The notes beneath the pieces are model-generated. The model was not told the DNA's origin, made no database searches, and saw only the letters and a list, made by a program, of their open reading frames with translations. This document shows positions 26,267 to 33,681 of a stretch of 64,000 nt of DNA, one piece after another. Where the stretch lies: IMG/VR virus record IMGVR_UViG_3300005933_000005, positions 1 to 64,000 of that record; one strand, given 5' to 3'. The translations under genes and the position numbers were made by a program. The DNA is from a virus. Every line of letters starts with the position of its first letter. The first letter of the stretch is position 1.

Positions 26267-28132
26267 TTAAGAGGCAACTCGCACCCTAATATCTTTATTT
26301 GGATTCCTGAGCTCAAACATAGCTAAAGAGCTTCCAAAAATGGCGTTGTCCTGTGGGTTCATAGCTACTCTGTATCCTCCAGTTCCAATGATGTTTTCAA
26401 TTGCCCCTGTGGATTGAGCATGTAGCGTCTCTGAGTACCCACCTCCTTGCATGTTGAAGAAATCAATGTCTACAACGTTTACTACGCCTGGAAGCTCTCT
26501 CAACATATCGGTAAGCTGCGATATGTAAATGTTTTGCCCCATTTGCCAATTGTCTACATCAAAGAATTTTTCGACTTCATCAATAGCGGCTGCTTTAATC
26601 TCCCTTGTGTTGAAGTTGTTGTTATCAATGTACAAATCAATGTTCAGTGAAATATTTATAACTTTTGCATCGTTTATTTCTACAAAGTCATTTACCATTC
26701 TATATTTGGAAAGATAGGTCACGATGTTGCTTTTTATTCTACTGGTGGAATTCGCAACAAGCTTCCCTTTTCCATTGATGGAAAGAATGTACATTTTAAC
26801 TTTGTTATCTGAAACTTTAGAATGCAATCTGAATGGAACTCCAAACTTTCCATCCATCTGGTATGCTCTAGATGTGTAATCACCTATGGTTACACATCTT
26901 TCTTGTGCAGCATGGTTAGCTGAGATGTTATATTTTATCTCTTCAGTAGACGGCAGGCCTTTACCTCCAATCCCAGGAATAGGGTTGTTTGACTTGGTAG
27001 ATGCAACTACTTCCGCGTTCGTAGCTTCACTTACCCCGTTTATTACTGATTCTATATTTGCGACAGAAGTAAGAGTTGAGGCTCCTACGTTTGAAAGCTG
27101 CCCTCCTCCTACTCGATATTGAACATAAACAGTTGCGCTCTGAGGAATTTTATTTCCAAGAGCAGTGTTGTCTAAAATGTCTGAGACATTTAAGTTTGAA
27201 TTATCCTGACATACGTCTTCTCCAGAAAGAGCGTTAATGTAAGTAGTGTATGCAGCATAGTCTTCATCTCCTCCGCCAAAAGTAATTCGGCAACTTCCAT
27301 CCGCTAGAAATTCTTTTTCAAATCGTTTAGGGACATCTTTCCAATAGCCTATTTGAATTCCATTTACCTGAGAGAAATTATCGTTCTCCATGAATATTTG
27401 AGAGGTTGGCAAAAAGTCTACCTCATAGTATTTCATTGTGTCGTCGTTCCACTCTGAGTAAGTAGGTATCTTGTTGACACCTGCCGATGTGTATACGATA
27501 ATTGAAATTATTTCCAGCACATTTTTTTCAGGAAGTTCAATCTGGTAAAAAGGAACGCCCCCATCGGTTGTAACATCTTGCCTAAATGTCTTTGTTACTC
27601 CAGCGCGAATCTCTTCTCTTTTGACAATTCTATATTTTAGGAGGTCTTGGTTTGCGTTGAGAACTGGTTGAATAGTTCTGTTTGCTATTCCATTATCAGA
27701 AAAATCACTTGAAAAATCAATGTCATTGAGGGTTTCAAATATTTGACCAGCCCCTTTTACCTGCATACCCCTTCTGTATAACGGTAGATAAGTTATGCTT
27801 GGCCCAGTAGAGGTAGCGGGAACATCTATTATAACGTCAATCAGCGACACAGCTGGGCGAACGCCAGGCACTTTATACCCTTTTGTTTTAGCAAGGCGAT
27901 AAACGGAGACTCTTTCTTGAACTCCATCCAAAAATAATTCATTAAACTTTTTGTCAGCAACATAGCTAAGCAAGTCGCCAACATAAGCATTTAGCTCAAG
28001 CATGGCCATTCCAGGTGACGCGACATTAAAATCTTGCCATTGGTCAGGAAAGTATGCTTTTAAATACTTTATTAGGTCCTGTTTTATTGTTTGAAAATCT
28101 CTGCTGAGATAGTTTACTTGAATTTGTCTCAT
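26267..28132 (-). CDS. 6: Baseplate wedge protein, T4 gp6 family (gpJ-like)
   Basis: A 621-residue protein with the typical T4 gp6 opening: YLSRDFQTIKQDLIKYLK, then DFNVASPGMAMLELNAYVGD, LLSYVADKKFNELFL and ERVSVYRLAKTKGYK. The central part holds the conserved wedge core, and the C-terminus has QNIYISQLTDMLRELPGVVNV, shared by gpJ-type baseplate proteins. In T4, gp6 forms the ring that holds the six wedges together. The start overlaps the end of the gp25-like gene by four bases, reproducing the T4 order of gp25 and gp6. Length is close to T4 gp6 (660). This is one of the most secure calls in the window. Confidence 0.93.
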   Translation of the reverse strand: MRQIQVNYLSRDFQTIKQDLIKYLKAYFPDQWQDFNVASPGMAMLELNAYVGDLLSYVADKKFNELFLDGVQERVSVYRLAKTKGYKVPGVRPAVSLIDVIIDVPATSTGPSITYLPLYRRGMQVKGAGQIFETLNDIDFSSDFSDNGIANRTIQPVLNANQDLLKYRIVKREEIRAGVTKTFRQDVTTDGGVPFYQIELPEKNVLEIISIIVYTSAGVNKIPTYSEWNDDTMKYYEVDFLPTSQIFMENDNFSQVNGIQIGYWKDVPKRFEKEFLADGSCRITFGGGDEDYAAYTTYINALSGEDVCQDNSNLNVSDILDNTALGNKIPQSATVYVQYRVGGGQLSNVGASTLTSVANIESVINGVSEATNAEVVASTKSNNPIPGIGGKGLPSTEEIKYNISANHAAQERCVTIGDYTSRAYQMDGKFGVPFRLHSKVSDNKVKMYILSINGKGKLVANSTSRIKSNIVTYLSKYRMVNDFVEINDAKVINISLNIDLYIDNNNFNTREIKAAAIDEVEKFFDVDNWQMGQNIYISQLTDMLRELPGVVNVVDIDFFNMQGGGYSETLHAQSTGAIENIIGTGGYRVAMNPQDNAIFGSSLAMFELRNPNKDIRVRVAS

Positions 28133-28515
28133 TGTCCGTCATCAAAATTTACTGTAATTGATACATCGTCTTTTAAACCCCCTAATTCTGGGATTTTATA
28201 AATAACATCCACAGTCAATGTATAGCTCTCTTCATTAAAACTGTAGTTGATAGTACTTATGCTTATGTTTGGAATAAATTCGATAATTTTATCAGTAAGT
28301 TCCTTGTTTAATTCCGATTGAGCCCTTGAGTCCCACGGCTCGAATATATAATCATACAGAGGTGAGTACAAGCGGTTGTTCATTACGCGCTGACCTCTCT
28401 TGGTGGTCAACAGCGAAATTAAATTCGTGCGTATAGCATCTGCATCTGTTTTTGTAGTAGAAAACATGCCCCCTTGGCTGGTTTGTTGGAAAGGAAATCG
28501 AACTCCGATATACAT
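28129..28515 (-). CDS. 25: Baseplate wedge protein, T4 gp25 family
   Basis: A 128-residue protein of the gp25/GpW/IraD family, recognised by DAIRTNLISLLTTKRGQRVM followed by SPLYDYIFEPWD and, at the end, a beta segment (YTLTVDVIYKIPE). Length is normal for gp25 (132 in T4). gp25 binds gp6 in the wedge core and helps to start sheath assembly. The gene starts a leftward operon (gp25, gp6 and others) from a divergent promoter region and has a late-type motif 16 bases upstream. Confidence 0.93.
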   Translation of the reverse strand: MYIGVRFPFQQTSQGGMFSTTKTDADAIRTNLISLLTTKRGQRVMNNRLYSPLYDYIFEPWDSRAQSELNKELTDKIIEFIPNISISTINYSFNEESYTLTVDVIYKIPELGGLKDDVSITVNFDDGQ

Positions 28516-28531
28516 CTGTAATACAGTTTCT

Positions 28532-28540
28532 CATAAATAG
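28532..28540 (-). promoter_or_regulatory. Late-promoter-like motif CTATTTATG
   Basis: Minus-strand copy 16 bases before the gp25 start at 28515, back to back with the plus-strand copy at 28565-28573. Confidence 0.5.
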
Positions 28541-28564
28541 AGGCGGGAAAAAAAGACCGCTATC

Positions 28565-28573
28565 TATTTATTT
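28565..28573 (+). promoter_or_regulatory. Late-promoter-like motif TATTTATTT
   Basis: Plus-strand copy, 15 bases before an ATG at 28589 that opens only a six-codon frame in front of the homing endonuclease gene. Originally it probably drove the structural gene now at 29721. Confidence 0.5.
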
Positions 28574-28588
28574 AAAAAGCACACGTAG

Positions 28589-28609
28589 ATGTCAATTTTC
28601 AAGATATGA
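28589..28609 (+). other. Six-codon leader frame, likely fossil start of the 29721 gene
   Basis: ATG at 28589 reads Met-Ser-Ile-Phe-Lys-Ile and then TGA, which overlaps the ATG of the endonuclease gene. The structural gene at 29721 starts Met-Ser-Thr-Tyr-Lys-Ile. The match (four of six identical, the others conservative) and the promoter-like spacing suggest this is the old 5' end of that gene, cut off by the insertion. Confidence 0.5.
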
Positions 28610-29724
28610 GGCGATTAACAACAATAGAGTTTATACAAAAATCTACAATGATGAATAATTGTAGATATTCTTACAGTAATGTCATTTATAAAAATGCTAG
28701 AACAAATGTTGTAATAACTTGCATTAAACATGGTAATTTTTCTCAAAACCCCAGCGTTCATCTACATCAAAAAAGTGGGTGTCCTAAATGCAAATCTTAT
28801 GCCAATGGCGTTTTAAAAAAATCAAACACTCACGATTTCACTGAAAAATCCATAATTGTACATGGGGCTACATATGATTATTCTTTAGTTGAGTATGAAA
28901 ATAATCAAAAAAAGGTAAAAATTATATGTAGTTCACACGGAGAGTTTAGCCAAACCCCAGCCAATCATTTATTTGGCAGCGGATGTAAACAGTGCGCCGA
29001 TTGCAAATCGTCCAAAGCTCTAGTTTTGGGTCTTAAATCTTTTTCAGATAAAGCAAAAATGACTCATGGAGATAAATATAACTACTCCAGCGTTAACTAC
29101 ATTAATACAGCTACAAAAGTAAAAATTATATGCAGTTCACACGGAGAATTTAGTCAAACTCCAAATTCTCACCTTCAAGGAAATGGTTGCCCTCGGTGCT
29201 CAGGAAAAGCTAAGTACAACAAAAAAAAATTTCTTTTAAGAGCTATGGAAGTACATGGAAATCGTTATAAGTATACTGCCATAGGAAAAAATATTACCAA
29301 TCGCACAAAAATTAATATCGACTGCTTAAAGCATGGAATTTTTGAGCAGTCGATTGATGCTCACATAAATAAAAAACAAGGATGCCCTGTATGTAATACA
29401 TCGAAAGGAGAGCTATTAATACAAGAATATCTAACCCTTAGAAAAATAAAGTTTTTTCCTCAAAAAACTTTTAATGATTGCATTAACCCAAAAACTGGAA
29501 AAAAACTTTATTTTGACTTCTATGTTGACGAGTTAAATACATGCATAGAATACGATGGCGAACAACATGAGAAATCTATTGCACATTGGGGAGGGGAAAG
29601 AGGTTTTACTAAAAGGAAAGAACTTGATTCTATTAAAAATGATTACTGTGTAAAAAATGACATATCCTTGATTAGAATCAGGTTTGACGAAAAAATAAAC
29701 TTAAAGCTTAACAACTTGCTATGA
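28606..29724 (+). CDS. Free-standing homing endonuclease with four zinc-finger-like repeats
   Basis: A 372-residue protein. Four repeats of about 55 residues (about 9-63, 79-133, 145-199, 206-264) each hold the pattern C-x2-HGxFxQ-x3-H, then GC-x2-C, a treble-clef-like zinc module probably used to read DNA. The C-terminal part (265-372) is a nuclease of the Vsr/EDxHD or DUF559-like PD-(D/E)xK class: Asp304 in FDFYV, then Glu315-Asp317-Gln320-His321 in IEYDGEQH. Such proteins are mobile intron-less endonuclease genes in phages. The gene is linked by ATGA overlaps to the leader frame before it and to the structural gene after it, and it looks more A/T-rich than its neighbours. The target site cannot be read directly. 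Confidence 0.8.
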   Translation: MRRLTTIEFIQKSTMMNNCRYSYSNVIYKNARTNVVITCIKHGNFSQNPSVHLHQKSGCPKCKSYANGVLKKSNTHDFTEKSIIVHGATYDYSLVEYENNQKKVKIICSSHGEFSQTPANHLFGSGCKQCADCKSSKALVLGLKSFSDKAKMTHGDKYNYSSVNYINTATKVKIICSSHGEFSQTPNSHLQGNGCPRCSGKAKYNKKKFLLRAMEVHGNRYKYTAIGKNITNRTKINIDCLKHGIFEQSIDAHINKKQGCPVCNTSKGELLIQEYLTLRKIKFFPQKTFNDCINPKTGKKLYFDFYVDELNTCIEYDGEQHEKSIAHWGGERGFTKRKELDSIKNDYCVKNDISLIRIRFDEKINLKLNNLL

Positions 29725-31142
29725 GCACTTATAAAATATACCCCTCGAAAGGTAATACGATAGCATCGGGAGCTTTCGCCAACTTCAATTCCAGTCAAAA
29801 TGCTGTGACGGACTTGTTTTATGGTGGAGGTGTTGAAACCTCTGTTAATCTTAGGAACGCATTCTCTAGATTTCTTGTCCAGTTTGACTTAGCTGGCTTG
29901 ACCTCAAAGATTGCAAACAGAGAGATTATGTCTGGGTCAGTGATATCTTATAGACTTAGAATGAAGAACTCCATCCCTGCAGAAAGACTTCTGGAGAAGA
30001 ATTGGGAGTTTGATAAGCTACAGCGACAGATAGCTGCTTCTTTTGATTTGCAAGTATTCCCTGTGAACAAAGCTTGGGACGAAGGTCGCGGGTATGATTT
30101 GGTTAAAGAGGATTATCTTGTGAAACAAAAAGGAAATCTCCTTATTTCGGGGTACTCGAACTGGAATTCGGCTTCTATCGCAACTGCGTGGGATGCTGCT
30201 GGGGTTTACACTAATCCATCTGCTTCCACGACAAGCTACGGAGAACAACACTTTGCTATTGGAAACGAAGATTTAAACATCGATGTAACCGACATTGTTG
30301 CTGACTGGTTGTCTGGTGGTTCCGCAAACTATGGAATGATGGTTGCGTACCGACGAGATTATGAGGCTTTAAGTAGCGATACTCGAACGATTGCATCTTT
30401 CTTTACCCATAAGACCAATTCAGCATTTAAACCCTATATAGAGGTCTTATATGACCAAACTATAAAAGATGACCGAAATCAAGTCACCAACAACAGAGCT
30501 TCAAGATTGTTTTTGTACACATTCTCTGGGAATACTCCTGCTAATTATTCGACAGCGAGCACAGTAAACATTTTAAACTCCGCTGGGTCTGCTGTTCACT
30601 CTGGATTGGTTCCAACTCAATTAGAGAAAGGCGTATATTACATCGATGTGTTTATGAGCGGTACAACTCGTGGTCAACAATATAGAGATGTTTGGCAAGG
30701 CGTTTCTTTTAACACTGTATACGATACTCAAGATATCACTCAATACTTTACGATTCAAGACAACTACTACACTGGGACACAGTTCCAGCCAGCTATAAAT
30801 GATTACGTTCTTGATATTTACGGACTTCCAGAGGGCGGGATTGTTTATACAGACCAGCAGATTAGAGTTTACTGTAACATGCGAGCTGCATATTCGACTC
30901 AGCCTCCAAAAAATAATTACTCAATCAAATACAGATTGTACATGAACAATCAGATAGAGGCAGTTGGGTGGACCGAAGTGAATCAAGCAGTTATTAACAA
31001 GAAGAAACTAAACTATCTTACGTTGGACACAAGCTGGCTGCTTCATAATCAAACATATCAATTGCAGTTTCAAATAGAGGAGTGGGGCACCTCAAGAGTT
31101 TATCCTAAGACTATTGATTTCAAAGTGCAAAGACCTTTCTAA
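29721..31142 (+). CDS. Virion protein with DNRLRE-like N-terminal domain
   Basis: A 473-residue protein. The first 240 residues resemble the DNRLRE-type beta-sandwich: ASGAFANFN, RFLVQFDLAG, INVTDIVADWL-like (LNIDVTDIVADWLSGG) and GMMVAYRRDYE. Such domains occur in surface proteins and some phage tail proteins. The second half is beta-rich (YTLY-type strands), ending KTIDFKVQRPF. Its start now overlaps the endonuclease stop, and it likely lost its own promoter region to that gene (see 28589..28609). It is followed with a one-base overlap by a metallopeptidase-like gene. A tail or baseplate part is likely; the exact role is unknown. Confidence 0.6.
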   Translation: MSTYKIYPSKGNTIASGAFANFNSSQNAVTDLFYGGGVETSVNLRNAFSRFLVQFDLAGLTSKIANREIMSGSVISYRLRMKNSIPAERLLEKNWEFDKLQRQIAASFDLQVFPVNKAWDEGRGYDLVKEDYLVKQKGNLLISGYSNWNSASIATAWDAAGVYTNPSASTTSYGEQHFAIGNEDLNIDVTDIVADWLSGGSANYGMMVAYRRDYEALSSDTRTIASFFTHKTNSAFKPYIEVLYDQTIKDDRNQVTNNRASRLFLYTFSGNTPANYSTASTVNILNSAGSAVHSGLVPTQLEKGVYYIDVFMSGTTRGQQYRDVWQGVSFNTVYDTQDITQYFTIQDNYYTGTQFQPAINDYVLDIYGLPEGGIVYTDQQIRVYCNMRAAYSTQPPKNNYSIKYRLYMNNQIEAVGWTEVNQAVINKKKLNYLTLDTSWLLHNQTYQLQFQIEEWGTSRVYPKTIDFKVQRPF

Positions 31143-31675
31143 TGCAAAATCAAATTATAGATGAGGGATTGTCGGAAGAAAAAGGCCTAAACGAACTGAC
31201 CAGCGGCGTGTTGGTGGCTCTAGGTAATCAAATTGCTCAGGAGATTAATCAAAACAAAGGGCACTTGGACTTAGGAACATATGGTCTCGTTCATACAGGC
31301 GGTATATCTCAAAAGTATCAAGAGAAATTAGGTCCAAAAGTTAATTCATTTTGGGAACAGCTGGACCTGCTGGTGTCAATTGTAAGAAGTAACGCAACTG
31401 GTTCGGCCCAATACATACACTCACCTAAAGCTGATGGCACATATAATTACGGTGCAACAAAGCGTATTGAGCTATTTGTGTCCCCAGAAGACATGCAAGA
31501 ACTGGCAGATAAAGTGATTGAGTATAAAGATGAAGTCACAGGAATTGATGTATATTTCAAGCTGTACTACTTGTTCCATAGTTTATTGCTGCATGAATTA
31601 CGTCATGCGTTTGATGACATGCGTACCGATGGAATGATATTTAAGAATAAAAAAAACTATAAGGTTCCAAGATAA
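31142..31675 (+). CDS. N-terminal part of HExxH metallopeptidase-like protein
   Basis: A 177-residue frame carrying HELRH in LLLHELRHAFDDM near its end, the zinc-binding site of gluzincin-type metallopeptidases. Directly after it the frame runs through an A8 run (31649-31656) and stops at 31675. The next frame, 31686..32063, holds a matching downstream half, and skipping one A would join them as KNKKTIRFQDKHGH. The full protein would be about 307 residues. It might process virion proteins. A broken gene, slippage site or sequencing error are all possible. It overlaps the stop of the previous gene by one base. Confidence 0.6.
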   Translation: MQNQIIDEGLSEEKGLNELTSGVLVALGNQIAQEINQNKGHLDLGTYGLVHTGGISQKYQEKLGPKVNSFWEQLDLLVSIVRSNATGSAQYIHSPKADGTYNYGATKRIELFVSPEDMQELADKVIEYKDEVTGIDVYFKLYYLFHSLLLHELRHAFDDMRTDGMIFKNKKNYKVPR

Positions 31676-31685
31676 GCACGGCCAC

Positions 31686-32063
31686 ATGAATACTGAGCCA
31701 ACAAGTGATGAAGACCCAGAAGTATTCAAAAAACAAAGAGGAAAAGCTTACCTTCAGCAACCTCACGAAATATGGGCTAGAGCATCTCAGGCAATGCATA
31801 ATCTAAGATACACAGTTGGCACAGCCGAGTTTGATGAGACCATTAGAATGATTCCTTTAAAGCTTGTGGTGACACAATTCAGGACTAACTTTAAATGGTG
31901 GAATAATATTTCTGATAAAGCAAAAAGAAGACTTGTTAAAGCAGTTGCAAATCAGTGGAACGAAGTGGATATTGATTTAAAGCAAAAGAATGCATCAAAC
32001 AGCGTGGAGCTCGCTGAGCTACGCCGTTACATCAGAAGTGTCGTGGCTGAGGTGGTCAGCTAA
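31686..32063 (+). CDS. C-terminal part of HExxH metallopeptidase-like protein
   Basis: A 125-residue frame starting at an ATG that is likely internal: the same frame stays open upstream to 31638, across the A8 run. It contains QQPHEIWARASQAM; in metallopeptidases with an HExxH site, a downstream Glu-containing helix such as this often supplies the third zinc ligand. The C-terminal helix is basic, then acidic. The last 45 bases overlap the convergent methyltransferase gene. Alone it would not be an enzyme, so I read it as the second half of the gene at 31142. Confidence 0.55.
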   Translation: MNTEPTSDEDPEVFKKQRGKAYLQQPHEIWARASQAMHNLRYTVGTAEFDETIRMIPLKLVVTQFRTNFKWWNNISDKAKRRLVKAVANQWNEVDIDLKQKNASNSVELAELRRYIRSVVAEVVS

Positions 32064-32792
32064 TCGCTTTGTTGCGATTTCGAAATTCTCTTCATCTTTT
32101 TCTATTGCAATAAATCTCCTGCTTTCTTTTAAAGATGCTATCGGAGTTGTTCCAGAGCCCACGCAATTATCCAAAATAAGCTCTCCTGGGTTAGAGTAAG
32201 TTCGAATCATGTACCTCACAAGCTCTTCTGGCTTTTGTGTGGATATAAACCTTTGCTCTGCTCCTGAGTTGTCGTTGTTGACAGTGACCCACTCCTGGAC
32301 GCTCGTTGGGTATCTATCTGTTTGTCCGCCTCCTTGTATGCCTTTCTTGGTCTTTCCGTATGTGGTTCCATCGGAAGTGTGCTTCGTGAATGAATTAACA
32401 GGCTTGTGTCCTGTTGTTTTCTGAGGATTGTAGGTGCATGGCTTCTTGTAAAAAACAAGAACGTTCTCATGTTTTTTAAGAGGCTGGTGTTTTGCGTTCA
32501 AAAAGTTAGAGGACCTGTTTTTAACCCAAATCCATTCATACTTTAACCATTTGATGTTGGATACTCCAAGAATTTTGTCGAAAGGGGTTGATGCTGTTAG
32601 CACATATGCACAGTTCTCTTTTCCAATGCGCTTGTACTCTTTCCACAAAAGCTCTAGGTCAATGGGTGAATCCCATTTGTTTTTAGTCTGGTTGTAAGGT
32701 AAATCACAAAAGACCATGTCCACTGAGTCTTTTGGAATAAGTTTCATCACCTCAAGGCAATCACCGAAATGAATAGTGTTTTCGTTCAGCAT
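32019..32792 (-). CDS. DNA N6-adenine or N4-cytosine methyltransferase, beta class
   Basis: A 257-residue enzyme from the ATG at 32792. A start 33 bases earlier is possible but would overlap the upstream gene. Motif IV is DLPY (residue 30-33, instead of the usual DPPY or NPPY), and motif I comes later as NCVGSGTT, so the order is that of the beta class. The target-recognition region lies between them. Known relatives modify adenine N6 or cytosine N4 in DNA; they may protect the phage from host restriction. No matching restriction gene is nearby, so it is a solitary methyltransferase. The 3' end overlaps the convergent metallopeptidase-like gene. Confidence 0.85.
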   Translation of the reverse strand: MLNENTIHFGDCLEVMKLIPKDSVDMVFCDLPYNQTKNKWDSPIDLELLWKEYKRIGKENCAYVLTASTPFDKILGVSNIKWLKYEWIWVKNRSSNFLNAKHQPLKKHENVLVFYKKPCTYNPQKTTGHKPVNSFTKHTSDGTTYGKTKKGIQGGGQTDRYPTSVQEWVTVNNDNSGAEQRFISTQKPEELVRYMIRTYSNPGELILDNCVGSGTTPIASLKESRRFIAIEKDEENFEIATKRLADHLSHDTSDVTA

Positions 32793-32799
32793 ATTTGTC

Positions 32800-33330
32800 T
32801 TATAGGGCTCTCCCTCTTTCTTCAATAGGAATTGCTTGGTTTACTTCATTATAAATCAGTCGAGCCAATTCGTAGATTGCAAAGTAGCGTGCCTGGCTAA
32901 TGCTTTGCTCTACATCTTCCGTCAACTGAACCACTCTTGTGTAAGTCCTCAAACTGCTTACTGCGGAAATAACTACACAGTTTGTTTTTTTGTTGACCTC
33001 TGATATGAAAACGCTATAGCTTGAGCCATATTTCAGTCTACTTTTTTTAGCTATTTTTTCGGCAGCAAGGTCGGTACATAAAGATGTTTGGATGTTTACT
33101 TCGTGAAGTTTAAAAAAAGAACGAATCATAGCAGGCCTTGGGGAGGTAATTCCACATTTATATCCAATTTCTATATTTTGAGACAACTCTGACAAAGCAG
33201 TTCCAACCGTCCCCATTGTATATATTTCGACAGTGGTAATGGTAATTTTATGTTCTTCAATAGATTCAGCAATAATGCCTAAGAGTTCTTTTTTGCTGTA
33301 GCTATTTATAGCCGTTTTTTTCCAAATCAT
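32800..33330 (-). CDS. Hypothetical protein with weak CinA-C-like pattern
   Basis: A 176-residue protein. The order of elements - an opening helix with AESIEEHKI, then GTVGTALSEL, a GITSPRPAMI segment, LCTDLAAEKIAKKS and a final helix ARYFAIYELARLI - recalls the CinA C-terminal (NMN deamidase, PncC) fold. Key sequence motifs of the active enzymes (ESCTGG, TGIAGP) are not clear, so activity is doubtful. An alternative is an unrelated alpha/beta protein. It overlaps the zinc-ribbon-like gene upstream by 29 bases and ends eight bases before the methyltransferase start. Confidence 0.45.
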   Translation of the reverse strand: MIWKKTAINSYSKKELLGIIAESIEEHKITITTVEIYTMGTVGTALSELSQNIEIGYKCGITSPRPAMIRSFFKLHEVNIQTSLCTDLAAEKIAKKSRLKYGSSYSVFISEVNKKTNCVVISAVSSLRTYTRVVQLTEDVEQSISQARYFAIYELARLIYNEVNQAIPIEERGRAL

Positions 33331-33559
33331 TTACACTGGGATAACGTAATTCTTTATTGCACACTTGGCACACTACTTTAAGCTCTGACGAACCCTTGTT
33401 TGACGAAACAAACTTTAACTCATCTTTTGGGTGTTCACAAAAGTTTTGAACCTCTTGCAGCTCTTGCTCTTGTTTTAAGATTCCGCTCTGCAGTTTCTTA
33501 GCTTTCCCTTTTAAGATTGTTTCTGCTTCTGTCAAATTGCGTTTTTTATTATCAGCCAT
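33302..33559 (-). CDS. Small zinc-ribbon-like protein
   Basis: An 85-residue protein. The first half is a charged helix (KGKAKKLQSGILKQEQELQ). The second half holds FCEHPKDE and later CQVCNKEL, i.e. C-x-H and C-x2-C groups that could bind one zinc. Such small proteins often bind nucleic acid or stabilise partner proteins. It is the first gene of a short leftward operon (this gene, CinA-like gene, methyltransferase), with a late-type motif 22 bases upstream. Confidence 0.6.
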   Translation of the reverse strand: MADNKKRNLTEAETILKGKAKKLQSGILKQEQELQEVQNFCEHPKDELKFVSSNKGSSELKVVCQVCNKELRYPSVNDLEKNGYK

Positions 33560-33581
33560 TTAGTAGAACTATTGGTGCTCT

Positions 33582-33590
33582 AATAAATAA
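33582..33590 (-). promoter_or_regulatory. Late-promoter-like motif TTATTTATT
   Basis: Minus-strand copy 22 bases before the start at 33559, in a 122-base gap that also holds two inverted repeats (33610-33660). Confidence 0.45.
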
Positions 33591-33609
33591 CAGGCCTAGC
33601 GTTGTTTGT

Positions 33610-33660
33610 GCACCGTTTTCAAAACGTGCGATTATAAGCTATATTACAATTATAATATCG
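33610..33660. repeat. Two adjacent inverted repeats in an intergenic region
   Basis: The first, 33610-33629, pairs GCACCGTTTT with AAAACGTGC with a one-base bulge. The second pairs CGATTATAA (33629-33637) with TTATAATATCG (33650-33660) with one extra base. They lie after the stop of the OB-fold hub gene and upstream of the motif at 33582-33590. There is no clear U-run, so they are weak terminators at best; a regulator binding site is possible. Confidence 0.45.
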
Positions 33661-33681
33661 AATTCGCAAGAAATCTTTAAT

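Noticed and set aside
26235-26327. Plus-strand 30-codon frame over the end of the gp6-like gene
   Set aside because: It mainly overlaps the gp6 C-terminus in antisense, has no late-type motif in the right place and no recognisable sequence.
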